A stretch of DNA of 64,000 nt, taken from positions 1-64,000 of the forward strand of contig VWPU01003972.1 of assembly GCA_013398955.1 (NCBI GenBank), read 5' to 3'. The stretch is from Callaeas wilsoni. Lineage: Eukaryota; Chordata; Aves; Passeriformes; Callaeidae. Each line of letters starts with the position of its first letter. Within the stretch, counting starts at the first letter, position 1. A program made the position numbers and the translations under genes. This document shows, one piece after another, positions 33,765 to 46,900 of this stretch. The notes beneath the pieces are model-generated. The model saw nothing but the letters and a program-made list of their open reading frames with translations. It ran no database searches and had not been told where the DNA came from.

Positions 33765-36496
33765 GTTCCTTGGGGGCCAAACTGGAGAAATGTTAGTCAT
33801 CCAGATGAGTTTGATCTTCTGCATGAGCAGCATCTAGTAGCTGCATTCACAATGGTGGTCCAAATAATAATACTGGCACCTTAGTTTTTTTCCGCTGGCT
33901 TTTTTTGGAGTGATAATTAAATATAAACGTATAATTAAATATATACAGAACAGCTGACTACCAAAACTGATGCCTAGATCAGAGTTGAGGAGCAGAGGTG
34001 GGGCACAGTAGGACTGTGTTTTCCTACCTGTGCTCATGAAATTAGGCTGGTGTCGTTTGGGTCTGCAGTGGTCTGGTTGTGTTGCCATTCTACCCCTAAG
34101 ACTGCCAGTCTCCGTGTGAGCTCGTGCCTGTGCAGGAGCCAGCAGTGCCCTCAGCACCTGAAGCAGCATATGTTGTCAGTTTGACCATCTGCTGCTGAGT
34201 GTGATGGAGAAAAGGAGGGACTTGAATGTGAAGTCCTTTTGTCTGTTCTGTGAATCTGCTTATGTATCATGTTAATGACTCTTGATCTTAGCCTGGGCCA
34301 CCATTCACTGGAGAATTGTTCAGGTGACCACTCATCAGGAGGACTGCACAGAGGAAGTGAGATCTGAGAAGCAGTGCAGAGGTCAGAGAGCATGCTTGGG
34401 CATAGGGGACAACTTAGGAGAAAGTAAAGTGCTATGATAACTTACAAAAACAGAAAGGAAAGGATTTCTGGTGAGATTTATCTACAGACATTATTGATAG
34501 GTACATGGAAAGAATGGGAGGTGTTTTCACCTTCAAGCTCAGCTGATTCCTGTAGCCTGCCAGTGCTAGAAGCTGGCAGCAGTTAAGAGGCGTGCGAATT
34601 TTGCCTGCTTTTCTGACCTCTGAGTCAGTATTTCAGAAACACTGTTGATCGTGTAGAGTACCTAAATTTTTCAGAAAGTAACTGGAATTGGTGCTCAGGC
34701 AGACTGCTCTTAGACCAGCCCAAGCAAAGAAAGCTGTGTACACAGTGCTCGGTAAGTGATGTTGATAGGTACATTCTGATTGATGGGCGAGTTTGTCTCC
34801 CAAACTGTCACAGGGTTTATAGAGGTGCCACTCAATACCAGTGCTGGAATTGCTTGTCAGAGCACCTGGCTACAAGAGCAATGGGGATTGGAGACAGAGC
34901 TGTAACTTTGTTTTTTCTCTGCTTAATGGCCCCTGCGTCTGACCTGCCTGTTCACTCCTGTTTGTCTGGTCCTTAAGGAGGCAGCTGGGATTAAGACTGT
35001 CAGAGAATTGTGCTGCCTTAGCTTCAGTAGGCTAATTGTATTGGGGCTGCAAGCATATGACAGGGGATTGCCTCCTACCAAACGCACAGCAAGAGCAAAA
35101 AATTCTCAACAAGGAACAGAAAAGATACAGGAGAGTCTGCACTGGATTTGTTCTTTTTTTCATCTAAAAGCAGCATTTTCAAATTCACATGTGGAATTAC
35201 ATTCCTCAGGCCTTGGGCAGCTCCTAAGAGTCACAGCTGCTTCTTTGAATAAAAGATCACATCTCTTAGGAATTCCTAGGTCAAACTCGCAAGTTAGCGT
35301 TCAGTTGTCGGATTGCACTTTGTTAACACGTGAGGGTAAAGTTCTGGTCACAAGCACTGACCTCTGGATAACACACTGGCTTTAGAGGTCCGCTCTAGGC
35401 ATTGTCGCTGATGGCTGTGAATTACTTTGTGACCTTCAGAAGCAGAGCCTTGCTGGAGAAACCCTTCCCTGTTCCCAGTGCATACTGTTGAATTGCAAAT
35501 CACCCAAGTGGAGTGGTAGGGGGTCTTCTGGAAGCTCCTGTCCTCTGCACTCCATTTCATGTTTTCCTTTCTCCTGGATGGCGGTATACACCACCAGCAG
35601 GAGCTGGAAGTTGTGAGCCCTCTTTACATTTGGGCTGAGTTAGGGAGAAGCAGGTGTGATCCTTTTGGGCCTTCCTTGCATTTAGTGGTCTTCTTAATCC
35701 ATTTATAACACCACTTGTCCAGAAATCTGGTTTGAATGAGCCTGAGATGAATGAATAATGTCAAGCAGTTCAGACGTCAAATATTTGAACAGCTGCGTGG
35801 GTGTTTTCACTGGCTTTGTGCATGGAAGCAACCCCAGAAAGTTAGACAAGGAGGGTCACGTTGAAATTGTGGCACCAAACCCGATCCCACTGGAACTGGC
35901 CTCAAAATCCATCCCTGCTGCAGAATGAAAAGGTATTATAGGATGCTAGTTGCAAGCCGTTCGTTCCCCAGGTGATGCTGGGCCAAGCTTTGCATCCCGT
36001 TCTTTAGTGTTTTCTTGTGTGCAGGAGCAGTACTGGGATTTATGGATCTTTTGATTTGCATCAGAAACATATTTCATGGCTTTTGTTTTTCCTTTTTATT
36101 TAAAGCAGCTTCTGAAGTCCTGAAACTGATAGCACAACTTATATTCAGAGTAATTTTTTGATTCATGGAGGTTACTTTGTTTAGCATACAGTTTCTCAAT
36201 CATTGGTTTTTACCATGTTGCAATGGCCTGTACTTGGTCACATTAAAAAAAAAATCCATGTTAAGTGAAAAACTGAGAGTTGGATCACCTTATTGCGCCT
36301 TCCTTTAGGTATCAGTCTGGAAGTCCTTGTTTGATCAGAAAAGAAAATTTACTTTTCCCCTGCCCCTCATTTTAACCTATGAACTTCTCTGCAGCGCCGT
36401 CCTCTCTGACTGAAAGGCTCTCTCAGATCATCCCAGTGTGTATTTGCTATCTTAACACATACTATCCAAACTTTCCCCTTGTACCCTGTGATGCCT

Positions 36497-36827
36497 TGTA
36501 GAGGCTGACCTGGAACAGAGGCTGGACAGAGTGAAAGGATAAAGGAGAGGGATTTATTGAAAGGCCTTCACAGGGTGCACTTTGGGCCGTGCAGGAGTCT
36601 CACTCAGACTACACCCAGGATGGACAACAGCCACTCGTTTTTCGGACAGATAAAAGTTTTGTCTATTTGCATATCACAGGTTAATTGTCCAATTACAGCT
36701 TCAGGTAGTGGAGTCCCATTCTCTTAGTTTACCCCTCCCAACTCACTTTTGTTAACATTTCTCAAGGCCTGAAGTAGTGAGGTGTCCTTGATTCTCAGGC
36801 CTAGAGAGGAATTGTTGTGTCTGACCA
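36497..36827 (-). mobile_element. solo LTR of an endogenous retrovirus (minus strand)
   Basis: Read on the minus strand the 331-bp block starts TGGTCAGACAC and ends CAGCCTCTACA, the TG...CA borders of an LTR. An AATAAA polyadenylation signal (plus-strand TTTATT, 36553-36558) lies about 60 bases before its 3' end. An octamer-type ATGCAAAT (plus ATTTGCAT, 36665-36672) sits in the middle, where a U3 promoter would be. I find no gag/pol/env remnants beside it, so it is a solo LTR. No perfect target-site duplication is visible (ATGCC(T) on the left versus AAATGG on the right), so the borders may be off or the copy old. The family name is unknown. Confidence 0.58.
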
Positions 36828-39067
36828 AAATGGGAAAGTGGTAGCTAACACTCTATATGGAGTTCAGAGTTATACACTAAAGAATTGCAGGATTACAAAT
36901 ATATGAAAAATATAAAAGCTAAAATCTTAAGGCCTCACCCTCCCCGTGTAGGAAGTATAGTAGTCTGCTGGCAGTGCAGCTAGGCAATAGAGCTAGATTC
37001 AGCCAAAGCTCTGGAATATTTTCCTTCCAGACTTAAAAGGGATTTTCTTAAATACAAAGGTCTTGAGAGCAAGGACACAAGGATTCCAAAGTCAAGGTGC
37101 CTTAATATTTGTAAACTGTATTGCAGTACACAGATCTTCTCATCTTAAGCTCTAGCCATAAACCACCAGTTGGCTTGAGTCACTTGGAAACAAAATTGAT
37201 GGAAAGATGCGTGTCTGCTGTGTGCTTAGCATCCTTGCAGAGACAGTAACACGGGGGGTGGTCCCACTTATGTTCATTCATTTGGCCATCTTCCCCCCCA
37301 CCAAGGCACTTGCTCCGAGTATTCATTGTCTGGCTAATGTTCAGATCACCTCCTGGGACTGGCCAAGTCACAGCTCCAGCTTTGCATGATTTGTGTCTCC
37401 CACAGCTACAAGAAAAATGAAGACCTGTGTGTCCAAAGTTTATGGCCTTTGAGAAGTGATGGGCTAAAGTAATGCCAGGTGCAGGGGATGGTGTTACTGC
37501 AGGTTAAATGCCATGCCTATAAATTACCACCCCATCGCCCACTCTTGACTTTTAAAGCAGCTTTGAAAGACTATCCAGCTTCTTTGACAGGTCTCTCTTA
37601 CCTCTCTAAATCTTCTCCCAAACATTGTGATGAACTGAATGAGTCAAGATTTACTAGATGAGCCATTGCAGCAAGAGGAGGCAGCTCGTGGCATGTGTTG
37701 GCTGGCAGTGTGCAGCCAGTATGTGAAACACTCTGAAAGGGATCTGCTGGAAAAGGGCTGCCCCAGTGACACCATGGGGCTGACCTACAGGCATGGCTCC
37801 CACAGTACCTGGCACAGATGTGGGTGCTGCATTGTTGGGGCTAGTTGTGTTACCTCTGCTAAAAATGAAGGCTGGCAATTACTTTGAAGTGAAAGGTAGT
37901 TTATGCTTCTTGGGAAAGGTTACTCTTAAAATCATTGTCATGCTACAGTTGTCACTCGTTAAGGACCTTCTTGATATTCAGGGAAGAGAAATATCAAATC
38001 CATATAAACAAATTTTATTGGGGGCTTAATGAATCAGTGAGGGCATCCGTTCCTAGAGAGCGACAGTAAAGAACTGTGTCTGCATAGTATCCTTGGAAAT
38101 GAGACCTTTGCTTTGCCCTGCTGTCTGCACAGATGCAGACTGTTAGAAATATAGTTCACTCTTCTGGGCTTATGTTAAGTGTCTTGGTGAGAACCCAGTG
38201 GGATGAACAGACTCAGACATCTGAAGGCCTGAAAAGGCTGTCCTAATGCTTTGGAATGTCCTCATTCTTCAGACATGCATGTAATATTCAGTACTTCTAC
38301 AATAATTTTAGCCAGTGTTCTGCATTTAGAACCACAATCACAGTACAGGAACATAGCCCTTTTGGGGCATCGGTGCAAGGACAAGGCAACATCTACCTTA
38401 CTCTTTCACTCTTTGCAGTTGGGATATGCTCCCTGGTCTACCACAGGCCTAGGTCACCAGCCCTCTGGATGTGCCAGGTCCTTCAGGCTCTGTCTGAGCC
38501 AGATCCAGCTCTGCTGTCTGGTCAGGGGTGCTGAGTGAAGGAACGTACTGGAGGCAGCTGCAGTGAGAACATTTCTATCTGCATAGCTAATGTACCCAAC
38601 AGCTTAGATCTGCTGCAGAACTGAACACAAATGCGGACCTTGCAACCAACACCCTAGAGTTCAGGACATCTTTGCTTAATGTCCTGTCTTACAGGAGAGA
38701 GCATATTCAATGTTAGCTCTCATAAAGAGTAAATATGCCTTCTGTAGTTTTCCTTCTATTAATAAACCCTGGGCAGAAAATACCATGTGAAGATTCATCT
38801 TTGTAGGTCTTTGTGCAGATTCAATTAAAAGAAGCCTGGTTACAGTTTACAAAATGCTTGGGACCAAAATAAATGTGTAAATTGTTAGAAAGTGGCAATT
38901 GATGCACAGTCAGCCTCAGGTGGAACTGTAAGTGCTTGCTTCCTGCTGGAGTTGGGACTGGTTGTGTGCCTGACCCACCTGGGCTGGAAGAGCAGAACTC
39001 TTGGTGAGTTGCATTCCAGTTTGCTCATATAGGTGCTTGTAAGGAGCTATTAATGACAGAAGTCTGA

Positions 39068-39083
39068 TTTTTTTTTTTTTTTT
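39068..39083. repeat. poly-T run
   Basis: A 16-base T homopolymer in the long intron about 530 bases before the next exon. It is too far from the acceptor to be its polypyrimidine tract. Confidence 0.8.
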
Positions 39084-39615
39084 GCCTTTCTCGTAGAAAC
39101 AGGTTTGCCGTTCTTAAATGTTTTAAATTTTAAAAATCTAAGCCATAACTAAATGCATTTTAAAATGGAAAAGATGTGTCTAATTGTGTTTTAGCCTCTG
39201 CCTGCCCTCTGCATCTGAATTAAGAAGTAATTCAGAATGTCCTTGTGGCCTTCTCTTACCTGCTAGTAGTGTGGATTTTGCATTAACTACTTTTGTGAAA
39301 AATTAGTCTTTCCTATTTAGCTTTCTACCTTTGAGAGAGACCCTTACAGTGACTTCAATTCTAAAATAATTCATGTGGAGAGCTAAAAGTCAAGAATGTT
39401 CCATTTTCAATGCTGGGGGCATTTAGAGCATAAAATCTAGGAAGTTAGAGCATTTCTGTGAGTGTTCTTGTGCAGTCTTTGGAGAGGGCACCTTTTATGA
39501 GGCTGTTAAGAGTAAAGGACAGCCTGCAAACTGGTGCTGTAGCACCTTTCTTGGGAGATCTTCTACACTTCATCTCCAATTCAAATGCTCACCTGTGTGT
39601 TTTATTTTCTTTCAG

Positions 39616-39712
39616 GTTCTGGGTTTATCATGTGCAGCGGGAAGGAGAATCCAGACAGCGACGCTGACCTGGATGTGGATGGAGACGACACACTCGAATA
39701 CGGGAAACCACA
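39616..39712 (+). CDS. RNF220: RNF220 coding exon, acidic DSDADLDVDGDD block
   Basis: A 97-nt exon. GT completes a glycine codon, 31 codons follow (S-G-F-I-M-C-S-G-K-E-N-P-D-S-D-A-D-L-D...), and it ends with CA, the first two bases of a glutamine codon finished by G at 40721. The protein here is very acidic and, from memory, identical to human. The donor is CCACA|GTATCG at 39713: it lacks the usual G at -1 and +5, so it is weak, but frame with the next exon supports it. Reading through the donor meets TGA at 39723-39725. Skipping this exon would break the frame. Confidence 0.94.
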
Positions 39713-40720
39713 GTATCGTTTTTGAAAGGCTCTTACCGAGAGGGAACCCAGAGGTGCATCTGCCCTGGGAAATGGGGGATAATCTGTGTCCAGCCCTACT
39801 GGAAATGACACAGCCTTCTCCAATTAGCGTATTATTTAAACTAGGAAGGGTTCCCCATTACTCTCTTTGAGATCCTACTGTTGATGCCGCACTACTTCAG
39901 ACCTGGTTGAAGTCTATAGGAGACATTGCAAGGGATCAGTTAGAGTTTCTCTGTTCTGTTTCATAAACAATCTGTTGCCTCCATCCAGGTTTCTTCTATA
40001 TGGATAGCTTTTCCTGCTTCATGGGTAGGACTTTGAGTTTATTTTCCACAAGACACCCTTTTGTTTTCGAGGGGTTTGTGCAGTAAGCGCTATTCACCTT
40101 CCACTCTGAGAGATTTGATTTTATTTTTTTCCTTTCATTAGAGAGTTCATGGGCAGAACTATCATTAAATCAGATTTTGGGAACTTCTCCATCTGGGAGC
40201 AGGCTCTTTGGGCACAGCTCTGAGAGAGCCGTGGGCAGACTTCTGCCCCACAGCAGCTGTAATAGGCATCAAGGAGGAATTCCTGCAAGGGCACTAGGCA
40301 GACACTGCCGTAGCTGTGATGAGGGGCAATGTACAGCTATAGAATTAGGTTTTATAGAAATCTGTACCAGCCTTTAGGATTGAAGCTCCAACCCTCCACT
40401 GGTAAAAGAACTCTGTACTTGAAACAGAATTAGTGAAATTGTGCAGCTTAGGTTTGCACGGGTTCGGGAACTGGTTTACCCTTTCCAAGAAGCTGTGGAA
40501 TCATGTTACTATCAAAAGATTTCGATTTCTTTCTACCTAAAACAAAACTTTAATCCAGAATTTAAAAGCAAGCCCCGTCATGGATACAAACCTCTCATTT
40601 TTTTAAGGTGTTCCCAGTTGGATTTAATTTGTTTTATATCCCAGACAGTGTCCTAACCATCTCAAAAGCCTTTCCACAGTCTGCAGCAGGCCTGTACGTT
40701 CCTTAACCCTTTGTGCTCAG
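39713..40720 (+). other. RNF220: RNF220 intron, 1.0 kb
   Basis: No repeat or gene is recognised. It ends TTGTGCTCAG at 40720 after a pyrimidine-rich stretch. Confidence 0.88.
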
Positions 40721-40807
40721 GTACACAGAAGCAGACATTATCCCTTGCACTGGAGAAGAGCCAGGTGAAGCCAAAGAAAGGGAGGCGCTCCGAGGTGCTG
40801 TTTTAAA
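40721..40807 (+). CDS. RNF220: RNF220 coding exon (YTEADIIPCTGEEPGEAK...)
   Basis: An 87-nt exon. G completes the shared glutamine codon, then 28 codons, Y-T-E-A-D-I-I-P-C-T-G-E-E-P-G-E-A-K and E-R-E-A-L-R-G-A-V-L, then AA of a split asparagine codon. The donor is AAA|GTAAGT-like with GT at 40808. It matches human apart from I for V in D-I-I-P-C. The segment is acidic and glutamate-rich, between the acidic block and the coiled coil. Confidence 0.95.
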
Positions 40808-42095
40808 GTAAGTATCATGCCTTTCTAAGTTACTGCATTCATTACTTTAGAGGAGTCTCAGTTTGTGGAAAATCCTTGTTCACTTGAGTGCAAGGGTTGC
40901 AACAAGAGACTTACAAAGAAGCATAGTCCGACAGGTGGGTCTCCATTTCTACCTGTGCAGCCTCAATAAAGCCCACCTGCACACTCTCCCTCTCTGAGCC
41001 ACCCCACTGCCCAGCCAGTGCCATCTTTGCCCTGAACAGTGCTGGACAGAGGATGAATTCTGGCAGTGAGGAAACTGCTGGACTAAGGCCTTATGCATCA
41101 TCTTGCTTCATGATGAAATGCGACCTCTTAGTAGTACAGCATGATGCCATGGGAATCTTGGTTGGCACAGTAGGAATCTGGCGCCCCACATGTGACTTCA
41201 TTGCATCCGATTACATGTTGTGGGGCGTGCAAACTAATACTTCTGTATTCAGCTCTGGGTTGGGGCAGGATGTGTGCTCTGCCCGCATACATATGTGGAG
41301 AATGTAGGCAGCCAACATTCAGGGAAGCCTTCCAGGCAAATAAAATGAGTCTTAACAGGGAGCTAGGATTGCTTTCTAAGCCCTCTGCCCTGCATAAAAC
41401 AGGACTTAAATTACCCCTCTATCTCTTTCACTGAGTGATCCTGTGGGGTCAAGGTTGAAGTGATTGATAGAGCAGTGGAATGAAGTTTTCTTACTGCTTA
41501 GCCTGTCGCAAACACTAGTTCAAAATTAGGTTTCACTCCATAGAAAAGTGGCATTTGCCACACTGGATCCAAACCATTGGTCCATTCAATAGTTTGCTAA
41601 CCATGCTAGTCCAAAGGCAGGGCCTCAAAGATGCTGAAGCTCCTTCACAGCCAGGACTCTGGTATTGTAGCAGGAGGATACTGGGCTATCAGTGGCTACA
41701 GACACTTAGCACTTGGTGAGAGAACTGAGAACCTGAGGCCAGGAGACCCAGTCCCTTCATGTGGCTTGCATCTAACCCCGTTGTTTTGCTGTTTGGGCAA
41801 GGTCCTTCCTTGCACGTTTCCTGGACTTGCTTGCCCATCTCTACAACACAAGAGGTGATGTTGCTTGTAAACTTGCACTTAGAAATTCTGTCGAGTTTCT
41901 GTAGAAATGCAGTAGTGTCGCTGATGCCATAAAGAATGAGCATGTTTTTTGGCTGGCAATCTGCTCACATTTTGAAACTTGGATTGATGGATAGAAGTAT
42001 TGAGAGAGAAGTGGTTGGTGGAAGGGGTGACTTTTCGTGAGCAGCAAAATGTTTTGTATTCAACCTTTAGCATGTTGTCCTTTTTTCTCTTTTAG
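40808..42095 (+). other. RNF220: RNF220 intron, 1.3 kb
   Basis: Nothing recognised apart from ordinary intron sequence. A strong T-rich tract and TTTTAG precede the exon at 42096. Confidence 0.88.
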
Positions 42096-42151
42096 TGGTG
42101 GCACACCAAGTACTCGAATAACGCCAGAGTTTTCTAAATGGGCCAGCGACG
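42096..42151 (+). CDS. RNF220: RNF220 coding exon (GGTPSTRITPEFSKWASD)
   Basis: A 56-nt exon. T completes asparagine, then 18 codons G-G-T-P-S-T-R-I-T-P-E-F-S-K-W-A-S-D, and the first base of a glutamate codon. The donor GTGAGT follows at 42152. It matches the human stretch except T for P at the third residue. S/T-P motifs make it a likely phosphorylated linker. Confidence 0.95.
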
Positions 42152-43856
42152 GTGAGTGTTGAAAATGTAAATTGTTAGTTTATGTACTACAGGAGGGCAG
42201 ATAGATAGTCCATGTCTTCTGCTTGCCAGTACTTAGGCAAGGTAGTTATTAATGCTCTTGCAGAATGTCATCAGATATGTATGCACATAAAACCACACTA
42301 ACTTTTTGAAACTTTACAGCACAATAATGGCACCTGGGGAAGTTCCCAAAAATGCCACCTTAACTGGTATGGTGATGAGAGATAGGGTTTGGATTGACTT
42401 GATGTCATGTCACTGAAAGGCAAACTGCTGTATTACAGAGGGAGCCAGCAGAGCCAGACAGTGTGATGGTGGTGTTCAGCTGCTGGGTGTTCAAACTACA
42501 CAGGTGCACCTGTTGGGTTTTTTTTCCAACTACTTTTCTTATCTTGCCTTCTTTGAGACAATATGCTAGAGGCTTGTATCTTTTGGGTAGATCTTGTCCT
42601 TGCCGGCCTTTGTATGGCAAGAAAAGCCTACAGCTCTGAAGCCTTCACCTTTGGAGTGAAAACTCTAGCATCTGTCCTACTTCATGACCTATAGTTGAGA
42701 GTCCAGAGCAAATGAATTAATGTGAATATGTACCTTTGCATACATGACCTGAAAGCTCATCACATTAAGAAGAAAGGGAGAAGTGTTAAACCCATTCAAC
42801 TGCTGGGGGTTTTTATTTAATACCAACAGCACTGTAAGTGTAAGCAGCAACCTAGTGGAAATATGAGAATAATAAAACCTGGCGCTTTCCAGCTGTAGAT
42901 GCCAAATCCATTTCCAGAGCTGGGCAGTGCTGCTCCAGCTCCCTTAGGAAGGAAACTGAAGCTCAGCGACCTGAAGAGACATGTCCCAATGATTTTGTTC
43001 CCTGTTCTGTTCCTGTCATGCTTCAGGCATTTGATTCCCAGCCTTGAAAGTACCTACAAGACATAACTACTTGCCAGTGGGAGTGGGGGAAGGGAGTAGA
43101 ACCACTTTTGCCAAGGGCATGATGGTTAAATGGAGAACATAGGATATCTATCGCAGGCATTTTCTTCTGTGGGATAGGCAATCACATTTATTTTCTGTGA
43201 TGTAGAAGCACTTGTTTGTAGGTATTTCCAGCTTCAGTAGCTACAGCCACTGAGGTAATGAGGAGGCAGCCCTGATGACATTTGCTATGAGCTGTTTACT
43301 TCATACCTTTTACCTGAATCCACAGTGATGAACCTACAACCCGGGAGCTGGTTCAACTTCTCATCTCCAGCTGGTGTCTCACACCCTCTCCTGTGCTAGG
43401 AGCAGCCATGATGAGCAGACTGTTCTGTCACTCTAGTTACCTGGCAAATATTTTTCTGCTTGTATCTGTGCGGTCTCAGCAAATGGGAGAGGCTGAGAGC
43501 AGGGTCTGGGCTGGGTGGATTTGCTCCGAACCCACCTTTCTAGAAGTACACTTCCATGTGCATCAACCCTTCTGAATTAAATCCTGGCTTAAACAACAGG
43601 TACATCGGTGGGGGTCAGGTCACTGTGAAGTGGGGAGGGAGCAGGGGTTGTGTTTTGAGCCCTGAATCATAGAAATATACTGTCCAGAGAGGCCCCCCTG
43701 CCAGACAGGGACACTTAGCATCAGTCACCTCTCTCTCTTACCAACAACTGGCATGAAAATGACTCATTGAGGTCCTCTGAAACTGTTACTTGCTCAGACT
43801 ATTTCATTGCAATGATCTAATGTTCTCTTACTAATTTTCTGTTCTTTCCTCAACAG
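42152..43856 (+). other. RNF220: RNF220 intron, 1.7 kb
   Basis: No gene is recognised. Around 42950-42990 the wording GGAAACTGAAGCTCAG resembles the tail region of old MIR/tRNA-SINE elements, but it is too short to call. The acceptor is CAACAG at 43856. Confidence 0.85.
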
Positions 43857-43935
43857 AAATGCCCTCAACGAGTAATGGTGAAAGCAGTAAACAGGAGACC
43901 ATGCAGAAGACCTGTAAGAACAGTGACATTGAAAA
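43857..43935 (+). CDS. RNF220: RNF220 coding exon (EMPSTSNGESSKQETMQK...)
   Basis: A 79-nt exon. AA completes the split glutamate codon, then 25 codons M-P-S-T-S-N-G-E-S-S-K-Q-E-T-M-Q-K-T-C-K and N-S-D-I-E, then AA of a lysine codon. The donor is GTGAGT at 43936. It matches human apart from T for A in the Q-E-T-M segment. The protein is low-complexity and Ser/Lys-rich, leading into the coiled coil. Confidence 0.95.
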
Positions 43936-46900
43936 GTGAGTGTGAAGTGGGTAGCTTCCCTCATTCTTGTTTTAAATAACCATAGTGTCCCATCTGGTGC
44001 TCCCAGCAGCAGTGGTAATCTGAAGGTAGGCATATTTGAAACTTTTACTACTGAGAAGGGAAGTTGTGCTGCAATACACAACCTGAACTTGGAGCACTCA
44101 CCACTGCTGTGTTCACAGAGGGCTTGTGGGGAGTTCTCCACCGGATATCTGTGAGGGCAGGTACCCAGTGACAAGGAATTGGGCACAGCTTCCGAAGGGC
44201 TTCTCCACTGCAAATTGCCTTCTTTTAAATTATATAAATAGATACATCCATGCTTGCTTTCTGTATGTCCCACCTTTCATCTCTCAACAAAACGGAATCT
44301 CCCCCTAGCAGCATTGTAACTTGGAAGAAATCTCTGAGGGAATTTCTTTTTCGTTAAGATCTATATTGAGACTTAGTATGGTTACTAACAGAAATAATGT
44401 GTCAGTTTCTGAGTTTTTCACCTGCAGCCCTTTCAGTGGTTCAAAAGTTTGAGTCCCAGTGTTTGAATATACAGTAGTGCAGGGACTGCTGGGCCTCTCC
44501 TTTCCTGTCCCTTTCTGCTCACTGAATGTGCTGCAGTCTAGTCTGAATTAGAAATAAATGAGTTTATCTGCACTGTTCATTTGAGTTACAACCTCTATCC
44601 TAAACCTTCTTCCACGTGCTGCTGGGATGACTTACTGCTTGGGCAGATTTGATGGTCCAAGCCTAAAACTACAGGCTGTTCTCTGCTGCCATGGACTGCT
44701 TTAGCTGGGATGGGACAGTGTCTTAAGTTGATTATTGCCGGATATAAAACATTGCCCCAAGATCAAGTGAGAGACCAAACAACTTGAATGAGATGGAAGC
44801 AATGATGTAATGGTGGGTTTTAAATACTACATTTTGGAGTGACATGCATGGATAATTTGGGATGGGGAAGAATCTAGTGGTGTAGCATTAAGCTGACTTT
44901 ACAGAAAGTTGTCATTTTTCTAATGTAGTTTGTTCTCATCCTGCCCGTGGTCCTGACTTGAGAGGTTGCCTCCCTGGCACATTTTTGGATCTCTGACATT
45001 TCAGGCAGTCTGGCAGAGCATATGTTCACAGTCAGAGTTAACTGGGGAAACTCCCTGCTGTAGAGGGAACTTTAACACTGCTGTGCTGTCTCAGCACTTT
45101 CCTTTCTACAAGCTCTTCTGTTAGCGCATCCCAAATCTTGGCTGTCTCCCATTCGATGCTTCTCGGTCAGCAGACTTTGGCCAAGGACCACTGAGTCTGG
45201 GAGCCTGCAGGTCAGTGCAGAACCAGCTTTGTCCTTAGAGTGAGCCAACCATTGCATGCTGTCTTGGTGGCAAGGACTCATCCCTTCTGCCCTAATCTGT
45301 CAGCCTCTGTCTCAGCTGCTGCTTGGCTTCCCTTTGGGCCTCCTGCCTGTCAGTCCAGCAGCCCTCCACCCTCCCAGATCCACTCCTATTGAAAATCTTT
45401 AAACTGTAGGAGCTGAAAGGATTTGACATTTTCCAGAACACTTGAGCTCAAGTGATAAAATTGACATAGCTTTAATAATCTGATCAAAGAGGCTTTAGCT
45501 AGCACCTTTTGAGGAGTCCCAGAATCCTTTCCAAACAACTCTCGTGCTAACGCTGCTGTGAAGTGCGGAGAGCAAGTATGTGTGTGCATCTATGCACACA
45601 CGCCTTGCTCTGCAATAACTTTGCCTGCTAAAGCTTCAGTTCTGCTAAAAGTCAGTAAAACCCAATAGAAATTACAGGAAATTCCTTAAATGTCTTGTTC
45701 AGTCTTTCCAATAATGTTAATTTTTGAAAGTAGCAAAGGGACCTTTTTATTTAAGGTACTTTATTTCACTGAGGTTCAGAAAACAAGATGGTGTTTCAGG
45801 TGGAGAATTCCTAGCTGCCTTTTTTTTTTTCCTCTCCTTTCCTTTGAGATTCATGTGTGATAAATAGTTTCTGTCCTGCCATTTAAGGAGTCTGAATGCT
45901 CTGTGTGCTTGTCTGTGTAGAGGGGTTCTGTTAAATTAATTGATAACAGGGATCAGAGCTAGAAGCCTACAGAAAAGGAGGGGGAAGGGTTTCTCACTGT
46001 CTGGCTGCTTCCCACTGCACTGCTGAGCCATGATATATGGCGACCCAGCCCAACAGGCTAAATTGATTCATCTCTAGTTCCTGTTTCTTAATCTGGAGCT
46101 AAATTGGTTTCATTTTTCTTGTTTTGGGTGGTGCTTACAGGAAGTTTTTGGCAGCATCACTTTATTCCATTGTTTGTAACTTCAGTTTTTGCCTTTAAAT
46201 CTGAGCATTATTGATTGGCATGTTAAACCTTGTGTAGCATCTGATTAGCATTTTTAAAATTGTCCAGAAGCACATGGCTTAGCACCTGTGTCAGCCATGC
46301 TCTCTGTTTAGAGCAGTGGCTAATAGAGTTAGCAGTGATCTGCCTATTGATCCTTCTTTCATAAGAATGACGTTCCTTCCTCCCCTCTTCCAAAAACAAG
46401 TCCAGGCATAGAGAGTAGTGTGGTTTTGTTTGGTTTTTAATCCATTAATACAGTACAGTGAGCAGTTCTCCTTTTGGCACACAGCTGAATTTCTTCACTT
46501 CAGCAAGTTTAAATTTATCTAAACGTGGGGTTTTGTGGAAGAGTCTCTTGCATGTAGAACAGCTAGATGGGATTTGGGGTAAGTCTGTGTTTGTTGCTCT
46601 GCTCCTTGTGCTGTGCCAGATTGTCAGTAACTTGGACAAGTTGATCTTAACTGTGTAGTGTTGAACTTCAGGTGGCAGCCAGGGGTAGTGGGAGACATGA
46701 TGCTGGTCCCAGCTCTCCATCCCAGCACTGTGGGGTGTCTCAGTGCTGAGCTTTTCTAATCTTGCCAGTGTGAGCACTGTGTGGTGCTGAAGGCTCTTGG
46801 GGAGAGATGAAGGAGCATCACACCATCTGAGCCCTGCCAGTCTGCTGAAGACCACAGCCACTGCCAAGGCAAAGCTCAGCCGGTGCAATGCTCCTTTACC

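Larger units (their letters stand above)
23372..39615 (+). other. RNF220: RNF220 intron, 16.2 kb
   Basis: The longest intron in the window. Recognised contents are CpG-containing, ORF-poor stretches near 28000-28200, 31440-31740 and 32100-32350 that may be regulatory, a CA-rich simple repeat at 33743, a minus-strand solo LTR at 36497-36827 and a 16-base T run at 39068. No gene is seen; all open frames are short and without family features. The acceptor TTTCAG ends at 39615. Confidence 0.85.

Noticed and set aside
42949..42995. MIR-like wording (GGAAACTGAAGCTCAG)
   Set aside because: Only about 40 bases resemble the family from memory, without a second conserved block. Left uncalled.
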